This document shows positions 43,601 to 56,400 of a DNA stretch of 64,000 nucleotides, one piece after another (the stretch's first letter is position 1; every line of letters begins with the position of its first letter). The position numbers were made by a program, and so were the translations under genes. A model generated the notes under the pieces. It worked only from the letters and a program-made list of their open reading frames with translations, was not told where the DNA came from and did no database searches. The DNA is from Lineus longissimus (lineage: Eukaryota; Nemertea; Pilidiophora; Heteronemertea; Lineidae), in assembly GCF_910592395.1 (NCBI RefSeq), contig NC_088317.1, forward strand, positions 13,702,001 to 13,766,000, read 5' to 3'.

Positions 43601-45179
43601 GACTCGTTGAACAGTGACAAGCATGACAAGTGACAACGTGAATCCTTGTATATCAACCCGGCTCATCGTATTTTCTTGTGGCTCAGATAAATCAAAAGTA
43701 ACATATGCTGTACCGCTGAAACTTATACGTGGATATTATTAGTGTATATCTTCAAGTTAATTTTTCACATGAGCAAGCTTACCCTGAACCAAGTAAAAGA
43801 AGAGCCAAGATTCGCATATAAGCATGGAAACTTCACATTTGGCTTTTCCGACAATTCATGATTCACAGTTTCGGCCACTGGTTGCATGTTTTTCATCACG
43901 ATCTTTTTGCCTGACGGCGCATATGTAACCTGACTTTCTGGAAGTGACGCCAGTGTATAAAATCCCTTGACAAGGCAGTCATTCCTGACAAAGGTCTCCA
44001 CCTTAGTGCTGAAAAAAAGGTCACCAGGTAAGTAGGAGAATATTTTAGCATGTTAAAGAATGACCATCTCGAAATAATGCCGCGTGCAGGGTAGGCATTT
44101 AATAGGTGGCTCTGCATATACTGCACTGCCATTAGAAGAACAACTAGCCAACCAGCAGCCCTCTTGGTGAAAGTGTGGCATCTCTGCTGGTACGACCGTA
44201 TGGAAGAAGACAGCCTCCCCAATTAGCTGTTGTACTGGCACTCGGGACAAGTTGGTGACAAGAGGAAGAGGGGTAGAACAGGTGTCAGATGACTTGACGC
44301 AGTGAGGCGAGATGGTGTGACAGATGGTCTTTGTGAAGATGGAAGCTGCCAGTGACAGAGGACGATGGCACTAATATTTCCCTCGCACTTTTAATGGCTT
44401 GAACCATCATGTTGCACTAAGTGTCGGCAGATGATAATACAAAATCCGACAATGTGCATTATAAGGGTTTACAGAACGTTTACAAATTCTTCTTGTTAAT
44501 ATTACTGATAGCAGGTTTATAGATGCATTTTCAAACTTATGAAGTTCATATAGACGGAGGGAGAGATGTCACATTTCAAGAAACAGTCATATATATGACG
44601 CAAGTTTCCACTGGACGGAATTTTGCGATCTCATCTCGCTGGTGGGTATGGCAGTTTTGAAGCCATTTTCACGCACTTGCTGAAAAACACACTTAATCTG
44701 GTGGAACGTAATTAGCCAAACCGTCTATACTGAGGTAACTTTGACCCAAAATATGCCATTGTGTTGAGCACCTAGTTCAAAGTGTTCGTGAAGATGTTGC
44801 AGTTAAGCCAATGGACCCTATGGTTTGTTGCAATTTTCTCAGTATTACGCAAAAGAACCACCCTATAATCTTACTACAACACCGCAATTTTCACGTATAT
44901 TATGTGTACACGAGTAGTTTTAGATTTGTTGAGACAATTCTTATAATTATGCTCCTTACCTCTCCCCAATAACTTGCTTTATCTTCTCCACGACCAAGTC
45001 AGGCTCCTCCGCTGATAGAGCCACAGCGATATTCTGAGAGGTAGGTCCCGTAGATGGTAGGCGGGTCTTGGCGTACAGCAGTAACTGATCGAGATGGGCC
45101 ACTGGATACGTCCTCAGGCAGAGTTTGGTCCGCTTCGGCCCTCTGCCCTGCAGGATGGCGATTTTGGCTAAGACACAAC
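40544..45179 (-). CDS. Divergent pantothenate-kinase-like protein, copy A (first exon unknown)
   Basis: Five exons join in phase: 45179-44960, 44008-43783, 43201-42937, 42625-42426 and 40648-40544 (1016 nt, 337 residues plus TGA, phase-1 start). Order and landmarks follow pantothenate kinase (fumble family): VLAKIAIL after the missing DIG exon; RNDCLVKGF; LYANLGSSFTW where active enzymes have a VNMGSG block; RNPRGGLFYLSLAKLLFNCES; VEQIYVSGNYMRG; and FLKHEGYLGAIGAMV. The family phosphorylates pantothenate in the first step of CoA synthesis, acting as a dimer. By eye, the catalytic Glu before L-D-C is Arg/Asn here and the Arg before GTSLGGG is absent, so activity is doubtful (inference). It lies 1.97 kb downstream of copy B, its tandem relative. 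No certain first exon; a weak candidate ends at 45,313 (donor GTGGGA). The last intron holds the 45-bp array. Confidence 0.78.
40765..42222 (-). repeat. 45-bp array of copied 3' splice sites
   Basis: About 32 units. Read on the gene strand each contains CTTGATTCCTTTCAG, then GTTATGAAGCCCGCGTTCAT. This matches the real junction of the last exon, CTTCCTTTCAG then TTTATGAAGCCC. Units near the last exon (about 40,790-41,240) read GTTGGGAAGCCC; distal units read GTTATGAAGCCC. As 45 is a multiple of 3, one frame stays open for 482 codons, in the same phase as the last exon, closing with TAA at 40,773. More decayed units bridge 40,650-40,765. Confidence 0.93.
42426..42625 (-). CDS. PANK-like A, penultimate exon
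   Basis: Acceptor TTTTTCTAG, donor GTAGGT, 200 nt, phases 1 and 0. Encodes EEIARILVEMGS and EQIYVSGNYMRG. Its donor faces the 45-bp array. Confidence 0.82.
42937..43201 (-). CDS. PANK-like A, exon with RGGLFYLSLAKLL
   Basis: Acceptor TTTTCTTTAG, donor GTAAGT, 265 nt, phases 0 and 1. It covers what exons 5 and 6 encode in copy B. Confidence 0.82.
43783..44008 (-). CDS. PANK-like A, exon with DCLVKG
   Basis: Acceptor TTTTTTTCAG, donor GTAAGC, 226 nt, phases 2 and 0. The best family match of the copy: VRNDCLVKGF and CLYANLGSS. Confidence 0.83.
44960..45179 (-). CDS. PANK-like A, exon with VLAKIAIL
   Basis: Acceptor TATTTTCTAG (phase 1), donor GTAAGG (phase 2), 220 nt. It corresponds to exons 2 and 3 of copy B without the intron between them. 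Confidence 0.78.
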
Positions 45180-46317
45180 CTAGAAAATATCCATTTGTCA
45201 GACATGATCACATCTCAAAGGACATTTCTCATCGCCGATGAGTCGCTCTCCGCACCGGCCGAGCCCGCTACAACCAATTTGTATTCATTATACACTACCT
45301 CTCCTGTCCCACCTATTAAATCTTCTAATGGCGGTGTAGCGGACAGCTCCTCTCCCCCAACATTCAAACAACTGAAGAATTGATTTCCCCTCGAGTACTG
45401 CACATTTGAGATGGGAGACTTCTCCAGTCTGTCTCAGGACCATTGATTTCCCTCAAGTACTACATGTACATGTATTACTTGACGACGCATTTATCCACAC
45501 ACTGGGTTTCAACTGTCACTGAGTAAGAACAACATCAACAAGCAAGTAAGTCTTTAGACCGTGTGGTAATCCTTTCTACCATTTTTGTGCTAAAATTTTA
45601 GTGGCTCTGGTGCCCAACCCAAATGCATGAAGATGTGCATAATGACTCTTCACAAGGTTTTTCTTCAAGTCCATAAATTTTAGCCCAAAATCATGATTGG
45701 TAACAAAAAGAATGCCAAGTCAAAAATGCGCTGCTGACTGACCTGCATCTATTCAATTGAAACGTCGCTCGATCTGTGGATGAAAGTTAGCAGTTTATTT
45801 TTTAACTCGGGCGTTAACAACTTTATTTTTTTTAAATCCCACATTGAGCACTACATAGGGAGTTTTAAATTTGATACTTTTGTGCATATTCTCGGCAACC
45901 TGGGGAATTGATTCTCAAGGGTGCATACGCGCATGCAGATAAGCCCTTATAACTGACATCTTGGAAAGGATTTCGAAGAATATATTCGCTCATGCCGTAA
46001 TATTATAGTGATTTGAAGTGAAATGCGCTTATGATTTATTGTACTGTACATGTATATCACATGTAACGTATTTTACTAAAAGAAAAAACTCAAATCATCT
46101 TATCAACAAATTCATTGAGACTTTCAATGTATATTCAACCGATGTAGTGAAAATGCATTAAAGTTAATTAAACAGATTGTTGTAATTTCAACAAAATCTC
46201 TGAGAATATGCTAAAAAAACTAATTTATTCGGTTCATTTGTTTGCGAGATAAGTAGGAATTGATATTGATATGAGCTTGATTGTACCTCTGGTATTGCGA
46301 ACTACGATGATCATGAG

Positions 46318-46400
46318 CACCGCAAAAACGAGCGATTAATATCGCACGCGATTTAAAGCGCAGGTCACGACGATTTAAATCGTTTGTTTGAGGGGCGCTT
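46318..46400. mobile_element. Short GCAAACGAGTGAT-type palindromic MITE
   Basis: CGCAAAAACGAGCGATTAAT opens and CGATTTAAATCGTTTGTTTG closes this short inverted-repeat piece. Relatives lie at about 48,318 and 56,226. Confidence 0.5.
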
Positions 46401-47030
46401 GAGGATGCACCGAATTTTGAATTCAATTCCACGAAATCTCCGAACCGTTACGAATTTGCTTACATGCATACACTGTCCATCCTTCAGGTATGACACTGGA
46501 TACAACCTTCCGCAAAATAAAACATAGGTTTCTTTGGAACTAACAGTCATTAATCAGTAAGATTTGCAAAACCTCACTATCTGCAGACCGATGTACATGT
46601 AATTACTATCAACTATTTATCTGATATTCTACATAATTGCATACTGATTGCATTGCTGTGATATACTTCGTCCTCTCAAATAAAATACTTCAATATATAG
46701 GAAGTGATTGGCGATATCGTTTCGAAATTACACTTAAAAACAGCGAATAAAATGTACGAACGTGTACATGAATAACAATTACAATTATCATAAATTAAAA
46801 ACAGTACAAATGAAGTCACTCAGAAATCAGAAAGTGAGTTGTACTTTTATGTGTTACGTCATAGAGGATGCCGTCTGTGACGACATCAACACTCTGTGAC
46901 GTCACACAAATCTATTTTAATTGTTTTTGGATTGTGGAATATATATGTATAAAACGATACAAAAGTTATTTGTTCTCGGAACTTTACAGCGTGCTATTTT
47001 GATCTATCTTGGTTGATTGCCAAGTTCTGT

Positions 47031-47036
47031 TTTATT
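47031..47036 (-). promoter_or_regulatory. Polyadenylation signal of PANK-like B
   Basis: AATAAA on the minus strand, 117 bp after the stop codon of copy B, at a usual distance for a short 3' UTR. Confidence 0.55.
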
Positions 47037-47152
47037 TGCATTTTAAGAGCATAGGTGGTCAACTTCTGACCAAATGAGCCGAGTGGTAGTTCTAATTAGA
47101 GGCTGTCCACTTCAAGCGTCACCTATCTCTGGGGACCTCAGGAGGAACATCA

Positions 47153-47446
47153 TCACGAATGGGAGACATGTGAAACCTCCTCGGGTTGCGAACTTCCTGT
47201 AGATCCTGGAGGATGTCCACCGTCTGGGGGACCTCCTCCGCCCATCATCTGGGCCATCTGGGCCATCTCCTGGGGGGAGAGTCCAGCCTCGGCCATCACA
47301 CGTCCGATCTGCGACCTGTCGATATTCAACCTCATCAATTTGGCGTCGGGGTCGGACAGCTTCTCCACGCCTATGATGAATGCGCCAATAGCTCCAATGT
47401 AACCTTCATATCTCGGGAAGCCAACCTTGACAGGTGCGCGACCATG
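47153..47446 (-). CDS. PANK-like B, last exon
   Basis: 98 codons including TGA, with the EGYIGAIGAF signature, then a low-complexity Gln/Met/Gly/Pro tail of about 50 residues. Acceptor ATTTTTTCAG. Confidence 0.9.
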   Translation of the reverse strand, partial: HGRAPVKVGFPRYEGYIGAIGAFIIGVEKLSDPDAKLMRLNIDRSQIGRVMAEAGLSPQEMAQMAQMMGGGGPPDGGHPPGSTGSSQPEEVSHVSHS

Positions 47447-50400
47447 CTGAAAAAATAAAACCAGTACCCCACTGAGATTTTGTCATTGGTAGATTTCACC
47501 AAAATGTTGAGTTTCAATGTACACAGCATGAGACAAATGTTTCCGTCTTAGAATCTATGCCAACAGACTTCTTTGATGAAGGATATCATCATAGATTCTA
47601 TGATAGTACATCATAGATTATATAACGGAGAATTTCCATACTAGAATCTATAATTGAAATGATATGGTCGTATCTGCACTGTTGACGAGTTCTGGGAGTT
47701 TTGAAACACAAATATGCATCCCATAGAGGTATTTCAGAAAAAAGGAGGTTTTTCAGGCTCAAAACCTTTTTGGGACTTTTCATTTCTCGAAAAACCTATA
47801 CGGAGTCACTCCGAGTGCATATTTGTGTTGGCTGCAAAACCCTAAAAGGTTTTTCAAAAGCTTGAAAACCTTTATTTTTGAGAGTGTATGACACGACGGC
47901 AACCGTTGCCTGTGAACTGCCTTGCATAGCTGATCTGGTTTACGCCTGATTTACCTGAACTTCCAACTCGGGCAAAGTCTTCATGATCTCCCTAAACTTC
48001 TTGTTATCCTTAGCGAACGAGCCCACGAAGTAAATGCTCTTTGCTTTGGCTCCGTTTAGGGCGGTACTGGCCACGAGGCGGATGTCATCGCAAGTGTTCT
48101 CAAACAAGGCGGCGGCTACGTCTTCTCGCTTTGGCGATTCGATGCCTGGAAAAAACGAAATGATCCATATGAGTTCCAACAGTTGATTTTAAAGTGGGCG
48201 TCGTTGTTTAAAATACATTGAAGTCTTAGCATCTACCCGGCAAGTCGAGATGTCGTGTTCACAGCAGTAACACTGGTGTAGACCAAGGACTATTTGGGAC
48301 GTTTATGAATGCCCCAAAGCGCCGCGCAAACGAGTGATGAAAATCGCTGCGACAAGAAGAGCTATCGTCTGCAGGTAAATCGGTCATCGCCGGGTTTGAT
48401 TTTTATCGCAGGTTGCCGCGATTACTGTTTCTTGTCGCAGAGACCGTACCCGCGATGACCACCACTAACGAGCGATTAGCGTCGCATGCGATTGAAAATT
48501 TAAGGTAGCAGCTATTTTTGTCGATGCAAGTAAAACGGAACCATGACAAAATCACCATGGTCTGAATGTGCCTTCGAATTTTTTTTATTGAAGTCACTTT
48601 TCAAGTTGTCATCATCGACTCTGTTGCATATCGCAGCGACTAAAATCTAAAGCGAATATAATTATGTAAGTTTAAAAAACGCATTCTCCCAACCAGCCAA
48701 CCAGCGCACGCCCAGAGTTGCTTGACAACGTTCCTAGAGATTGCATCGTGAAACTCATGTATAGGAAACTTTTGGGTTATAACACAGAAACATAGACGTG
48801 TACCAAATGTTTGGATGGTACTGTGTACTGAGAGCCGATAATTATCACACGTCGCTGTCATAAAAATCGCTTGTCTACGGCGCGCTTCTAACCTTCGTTC
48901 CATATCTTTCCGAACGGGTGTTCAGTTATTTCGGTCCCATTTCTGTCTTTTATGGTCAGGTTGACATTGGTGGGGTCTCCTCGCTCCACGAGGGACATGA
49001 TCTCCTTAAAATTCTGCAGAGAAAAAATTGTGTAAAGTCAAGGATTCTCCCATCTTGATCCTCAATATATTGACATTGTGAAGCTGTACACACACTGAGC
49101 ATCACTATTGGTCGATCAGCGATCTGATATCTCGGTAAGTCGACCTTTTTGAGCCTCATTCAAAAGCACCAATTTGCTTTCCGTTGAAACGTACGCAATG
49201 TCTAGAGAAGAGTAAAAGGGCAGACCCTGTGAAGTTATTTTGAAATCCAGATCATATTATCATATGCTACTTTATTTACCGCATAGAGGTAGTGTACATT
49301 GCATACGGCAGAATCCGCTCAAATTTGTGTGAGGTGCACCGTAAATTGAAGCGCGTGTATGGCAAGCCAAAGCGGAATTTATTCAAGACCGTGGAATTAC
49401 TATTCAAGAAGTTAAATATATGTTCAAGACCAAAATATGTTCAATCCTGAATCAAATATTGTCAACCTTGAATCAAATATTGTCAACCTTGAATCAAATA
49501 TTGTCAACCTTGAACAAAATATATTCAACCTTGAACAAAATATATTCAAGACTCACGTGACCATATTCAAGACGCACGTGACCACAAAAATTGATGACGT
49601 AGTTGCTCATGTTTTGATGCTTTACGGACTTTCCCGAACCCGCGTCCGGACTTTCCCGAACCCATGGTACTTGTGTTGCGTTTCGGAGCTCGAATTGTTC
49701 GCACGAGGTTTTGACACATGGTTGTACACGTACCTAGCCGCCTATACCTGACATGTACTGTAATCCTACACATCATGACATGGATGCCGAGTGAATGTCA
49801 GAGTCGATACATGTTTCACAGACATATCAGGCGAATTATAGGTTCAAAATGCGCAATGCCTGTCGTGAAACAGAACGCATCGGAAGTACCACAGATTCTA
49901 CGCTCTACGTCATCAATTTTGTGGTCACGTGCGTCTTGAATATGGTCACGTGAGTCTTGAATATATTTTGTTCAAGGTTGAATATATTTTGTTCAAGGTT
50001 GGACATATTTTATTCAAGGTTGAAAACATTTGATTCAAGGTTGAACATATTTTAGTCTTGAACATATATTTCCTTCTTGAACTTATATTTAACTTCTTGA
50101 ATGGTAATTCTAAAGTCTTGAATAAATTCCGCTTTGGCTTGCCATACGCGTGATAAACAGAAAAATGACACGTACAGTACATGTATTTCTTCATTGGTAT
50201 GCATGTATGGGCGGAGGTAACGGAGGCGATACCGCTATAAGTTCGGTATTGGATTCCCCCGAATCCTTGGTAAAGTATATGGGCGTGGGATTTATCTGGT
50301 CAAGAGGATGATACCCCTGCTTTAACCCCGCGCCGCCACTCATTGTATCACACTAATGCTGATCTCTAATAATGATTTTTGCCTGTGTTTTAGGGGCAGT

Positions 50401-53400
50401 TTTGATATGGCTTGTGAATTTCAGACATACCTATGTTTACACGCATTCCAGTGCATTGTTCATTGCAGTTCAATGATTTTTCAGTTTCTTGTTTGGAAAA
50501 GTCACGGTCCTACTGGAAGCAATTTTATATGATAAACCAACATATCTCATGCCCATGTTGTCCCTTTAAATTGCAATGCCTATTATTTACGCAGGAAAGA
50601 TGTCTCCTGGGAAATATCGAATGTCCCCGGAACTAACAAATTCCAGCATGCTTTTTTTAGTGATTCATTGCTGTTCTTGGGTTTATAGAACGATATTTGG
50701 TCCGTTGACATACGATACGGAAAATCACTTCTTCCCAAGGGGGATATTTAAACTAGGCCTATTTATAAGACACACATGGTATCATAGGTTTCGAACAGAA
50801 TGAATACATGTAAGCCGCCCATATTGTATATTTTTCAGAAATTTGTTTTGAGAAAATACGATTTTCTGTCGCGCATGGAAATTACGGCATCTGATTTTAA
50901 TAGCTCAGTGTCTTATATTACTGTACACATACAAGAATATACATCACACATGTGCATGATTTAAGCTGGCGGGTTAAATATACATTCCCAAGTAAGACCG
51001 AAGCCGATCTCATGGGAATGTTCGTGATCTGCATTTGGATCTTCTACTGAATATATCCATTACCCCCATGCAGTGCATGAATCGAAAGCGAGGAATTCTC
51101 TGCGGTCTCGAGCTTTCAGGCTGTTAAAAATCATCTCATGCAATCTGGACACTCAGATCAGCCACTCGTGCAGATTTCTTATTTTATAAAGAACTGAACT
51201 GCATTTGTATTTAACGATTAATATAGGCATAGGCCTACAATGAACTACATTGTATAGGCTATATTGCAATTAATTGACAGTGTTGGTCTATGTCTGGTGG
51301 TCCAACGCTCCAAGGCCAAAAGTTCTGTCTGACCCATTGCTTAATTATTTATCAACAACAATCTTACCTGTGTTCCTAGTAACATCTTACTCATGCATAG
51401 GAAGTAGAGCCCTCCTCTCGACAAAGTACCGGCTATTGATATCTTCGGCTTCCCATCAGGGCTTTCCACGATCTGTTAAGCGAAAGAAACAATAAATAAC
51501 AGGGTGTATGCGTATCTGTCTTCCCCGGGTCCCTAGGTCTATGTTCCCCAGGTCCTATTCCCTTGATGCTATGTTCCTCTGGTCCATATTCTCCTGGTTC
51601 CATTCTATATTCCCCGGGTGCTATTTCCAGGGTTCTAGGTTCCTCGGGTCCTCGGGTCCTATATTCCTTGGATTCTATGTTCCCCGGGTGCTATTTCCTG
51701 GGTTCTATGTTCCTCGGGTACTATATTCCCTGGCATGGGTTCTAAGTTACCTGGGTCAGCAAAAACATTATTGTATTCTTTGATTATTCAGGGGCATGAG
51801 AAATTTTGGAAAAAACTGATGAAAGCGCGAAGTTGTTTTGATGCATAAATTTACTAACCGAAAGGTATATAATAGCTGATCCGAGGAAGTTGAGAACGAG
51901 CGGGTACCTGTCCTCTTCAGCAATGTGGTCTTTCGGGATGGCCCCCTCCTCAGGATGCAACAACTCCTCCAGAGGTATATGCTTGAACAGGTGATGGAAA
52001 CCAACACCAAATGAGGTGAATTCATCAGTGTAGTCGATACTGAAAATCAGTAATGAAAAATAACGCTAGAATGTGATGCATATCCTAGGTAAATAGGGTG
52101 TAGCTGTTGCTCCATTCAAACCCAAGATAAGTTAACAGGGCCGGGGATAACCTCATCAGAATTATAGCAAGCAACAGCACGGGCCCAGCGTGTTGGTGTC
52201 CTGAGGTCCAGCACATGACAAAGTTCGTTGGGATGTAAAGCCAAAGGGCCAATACAGTAATTGGCGCCCGATTTTTGACTTCGCCACATGAGACCAAGAA
52301 TCCTACGGCAGCATTTTAGTGCCACTAAAGAAGAAAAAAAAGAAAAAATTTCTCGTAATAACGACTTTTAATCTCGTAATAACGACTTTCTTTCTCATAA
52401 TAATGACTTTTAATCTCATAATAACGACTTTCTTTCTCATAATAACGACTTTTAATCTCGTAATAACGACTTTCTTTCTCGTTATAACGACTTTTAATCT
52501 CGTAATAACGACTTTATTTCTCGTTATAACGACTTTTGATCTCATAATAACGACTTTATTTCTAATTATAACGACTTTTAATCTCGTAATAACGACTTTC
52601 TTTCTCGTTATAACGACTTTTAATCTCGTAGTAAAGACTTTATTTCTCATTATAACGACTTTTAATCTCGTAATAACGACTTTATTTCTCGTAATAACGA
52701 CTTTTAATCTCGTAATAACGACTTTATTTCTCGTTATAACGACTTTAAATCTCGTTATAACGACTTTAAGTCTCGTTATAACGACTTTTAATGAAAGTCG
52801 TTATTATGAGAAAGAAAGTCGTTATTACGTGTTTAAAGTCGTTATTACGAGAAAGAAAGTCGTTATAACGAGAAAGAAAGTCGTTATTACGAGATTAAAA
52901 GTCGTTATTACGAGATTAAAAGTCGTTATTACGAGAAATGTTTCCTTTTTTTTTCTTCTTTAGTGGCACTAAAATGCTGCCGTAAAGATGCTGCCGTAGA
53001 TGACACTTATAAGTACATAATAGAATAATTTGTCCCCGGAACACTCTGTCCTAGGACTTCTAGAAATGTTACACCTGTTTTTTTGCACGATGCACTGACA
53101 CCAGTGATACCTGTTAAAACTGATCCACAATCGATTGTACTCGTTCTGACCGTTGTGTTGGTAAATTCAGTAAAATGGGTCATACAAATATAACCAATCG
53201 GCTGATGGGTTTGAATTTCAAAGAAAATAAAATGCAATATCAAGTACACAATTTTAAATAATAGCTGTATATCATGCGTCCACAGATAATAATCTATGGC
53301 TGTTTGTAATAAGTCCTGTTCCTGAGATAGGCATGCACATAATATGTACGCACATACGCATACACATACATGTACAGTAGAACCTTTCTTTTATGAACAC

Positions 53401-56400
53401 CCTCGGGACTGACAAGTGCTGTCCTTAATAGAGAGGTGTCCTGATTAGAGAGGTCAAATTGAATGCAAACAACCAATTTGGGACCAAGCATAGTGTCATT
53501 AACAGAGAGGTTGTCCTTAATAGAGAGGTGTCCGCTAAGGGAGGTTCCACTGTATATACCCTATTTTTCTTGTTGTTTTTGGCAAAACTTTCTCACGTCT
53601 GACTCTTGAAATGTAGCCCTATCTCAAGCGAATTCCCTCAAAATGCAAACCTAACAAGAATCAATTTCTCCATGATCTCTCCGAAATTCAGATAAGTTCA
53701 ACTCCACAAAGACATACTTGATATCTCCCTTGACTCCGAGGGGAAGTGCGGGAGGCATATGTTGTAAGGCGAAGGAGAAGAAGCAAGCAATCTTTTGCGG
53801 CTATTCGTTCATTCTATAGTTGTGATGAACATTACAGTAAATACAATCGCATGCCTTACGCAACCTTCACTCAAGGATTGAATTGGAATTGATAAAAGCT
53901 TAAGCTAACTGTAAGCCCGAGGTGCCTTGGCCGAGGTTTTGGCGGAAAGCACTGTCCCACCTGTGCTGGGCGAACTTTAATAAAAAACGAAAGCGGCCAA
54001 AAAGGCGACAACTCCCAAAGTATACATTTCATGGAAGAACTAAAGCAAATATCACAAAAAAAGAGCTACAAGCTTTTTTTTAAACACCTACATTGCCGGC
54101 CTACGGTCACGGGTGACTGAGCACTATCATTTTGGCCAGTTTCGATTTTTAAGGTTCACCCTGTACAGTGTCATAACGGAACCTTGATAAACATGTACTG
54201 TCTCTGATTAGAAATTTAGTACATTTACTTTACTTACGTTAATCCCAGAGTAGTGTTGATGAGATCACGGGCTCTTTGAACGCCATGACCATAGCCAATG
54301 ACAACCATTGGTGAGCTTCCTCGATCCTCTGGGAGGACTTTCTGCTTGATGATCTCCAAGACCACTTTTAGTTTGTCGTTTGTGAATGTCATTAGTCGCA
54401 GCCGGACGCTGTTGTTACGTCCCTGAAATGACATACTTGCAACCAATCTCCAAGCCTCGCTATTGGTCAATGTTGCTTGGTGATACTAGCACCGCACAGG
54501 CGTACTTTTGCTACGGACCAAATGCTAGCTATCCTCTCTTTGGAGATCGCAAGTTGGTGTATTATAATGTAATTTAAAGAGCAAAATCTCAAGGGCAGGA
54601 TTTGCTCTGATGCATGCAATCACCATTGAAATCATATTACGAATTAAACACAAAATGTTTGCACGTGTCATCATACTGACGGGACCTCTGGACATTGGAC
54701 AAGGATGATACTGTAAACCGCTGAATATTCGCGTGCATTTTTCTTCGCGGATTTTCAAATAACCACCATTTGTTAAAATGACTTTGACAAATTCTGTTTT
54801 TGATTGGAACAACTGTGAGAAGTTCTGTAATTCGCCAAAAAAAATCGCGAATTATTTCTATTTTTAAAGAAATTCTCGCTATTTTTTGGGAAATTTTCAC
54901 TATTTGTGAGAAATCATCGCTTATCGCAAAAAACAATAGTCGCGGCAATTTACGCTTTACACTTTCAGACGGAAAAACAACATAGTGAATGGTTCAAAAA
55001 GGACAGGCTGCAAACTATTTTGTGGATGCATGTATGGTACGGGTGAGAAATTCCCAAAATAGTGGAATTTTGTTTTTTTGTTATATTCAACTTGAAACTT
55101 ATACTGTATAGTTATGGACTTATAAATTGTTTTTGCCAACAATTCTACGTGCACATATAACGTGGGTGTTGTAAAAGATAAATATGTGTACTTACGTCAG
55201 AGCTGTGCTGCTTTTCGGGTGCATCCTCAACGTACACAAGCTTGGTCAGGCTGGCACCTATAATCGGCGAGAAATAACCAGGGCACTGCCGGGTAAGACC
55301 GCAAGATCGTCAATTGTTTAATGCTGGTGCGTGTGTAGAGACAGTACATAGCACTTGATGGTGCAATACCCCCTCGAACCAAAAAGACACTTTCTTAGCT
55401 TCGAAATTTCATCTCTACATTGTCAAAATCATATCGTCGTGACGTGAAATGTCAGTGAAAATGATCGTCAATGACGGAGTCAGCGAGTTGATGCCAACGA
55501 TAGCACTACATACAGTAGGCTACTTTAGGGACTCTCACCAACTTTTAAGTTTTCTTATCTCCTTTTAATGTTATCGTCATCGTTAGCTTTTGCGTGACAA
55601 ACTTCAACTAGGCTAGATGAAGGAAAGGGAACGGGGGTTGAAACTTGATAAGACTTTTTTTAGTATGAGCTTGGGACGAGATTCCTGTCTTCAAATATAG
55701 CCGATAGCGCCAGAGCAATGAGTTTTATATCCAATATAGCACCGCGATCTGAGATTTATATTAAACATTGTTAAAGGGACTCTAAAGTCGCGGTCTAGTG
55801 TCAGCGGTAGTTTTGATGGTTTCGCCAGTATAAATCGTTTAGTCTGCATCGTGAAGAATATGGCCCCCTTGTCTGTGGAAAGGCGAACTGCAGTTAATCC
55901 TGCAAATGTCGGGACTCGACGGACCAGCGGATTCCGCACTTTATGCGTGTCCGAAATATACAAGGCTTAATTGTAGTTGGCACCACGTCTCATGATACAC
56001 AAGATAGTGTCTGAAGAATCCCTTATGTCGGGGAAAGAAAGCAAGATAACATGGCATTTGGTCAACCATTTAAAAAAAATTATGACCACCCTGGTTCTAA
56101 CGCTGCATAGAATCATGCAGAGTCTTTAACTTTTACAGTTTTCGCGCCACTGCCGTATACGCGGAAATTAACGATTCTACAAACACTGACGCCAATGGTC
56201 GCACGTCTTGAATTCGGCATTGAAGAGCTCCGCAAACGAGTGATTTAAATCGCTGAGACCTGCGTTTGTAATTGCTGCTATGTGTGACAAATCTCAAATC
56301 TCCCTCATGCTGGTAAAACCACAAATCGCTGGGTTGGGATTGAGCACAGGTCGCTGCAATGACCGATTATCGCCGCGCGCATAGAATCCGAAGTAGCAAC

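Larger units (their letters stand above)
45180..47152. other. Between the two PANK-like genes
   Basis: No exon with confidence. It holds the polyadenylation side of copy B and must hold any separate promoter and first exon of copy A. An AT-rich stretch with a GCAAACGAG-type MITE fragment lies at about 46.3 kb. Confidence 0.5.

Noticed and set aside
52303-52963. Long frames in both directions as genes
   Set aside because: They read through tandem CGTAATAACGACTTTTAAT units of a MITE.
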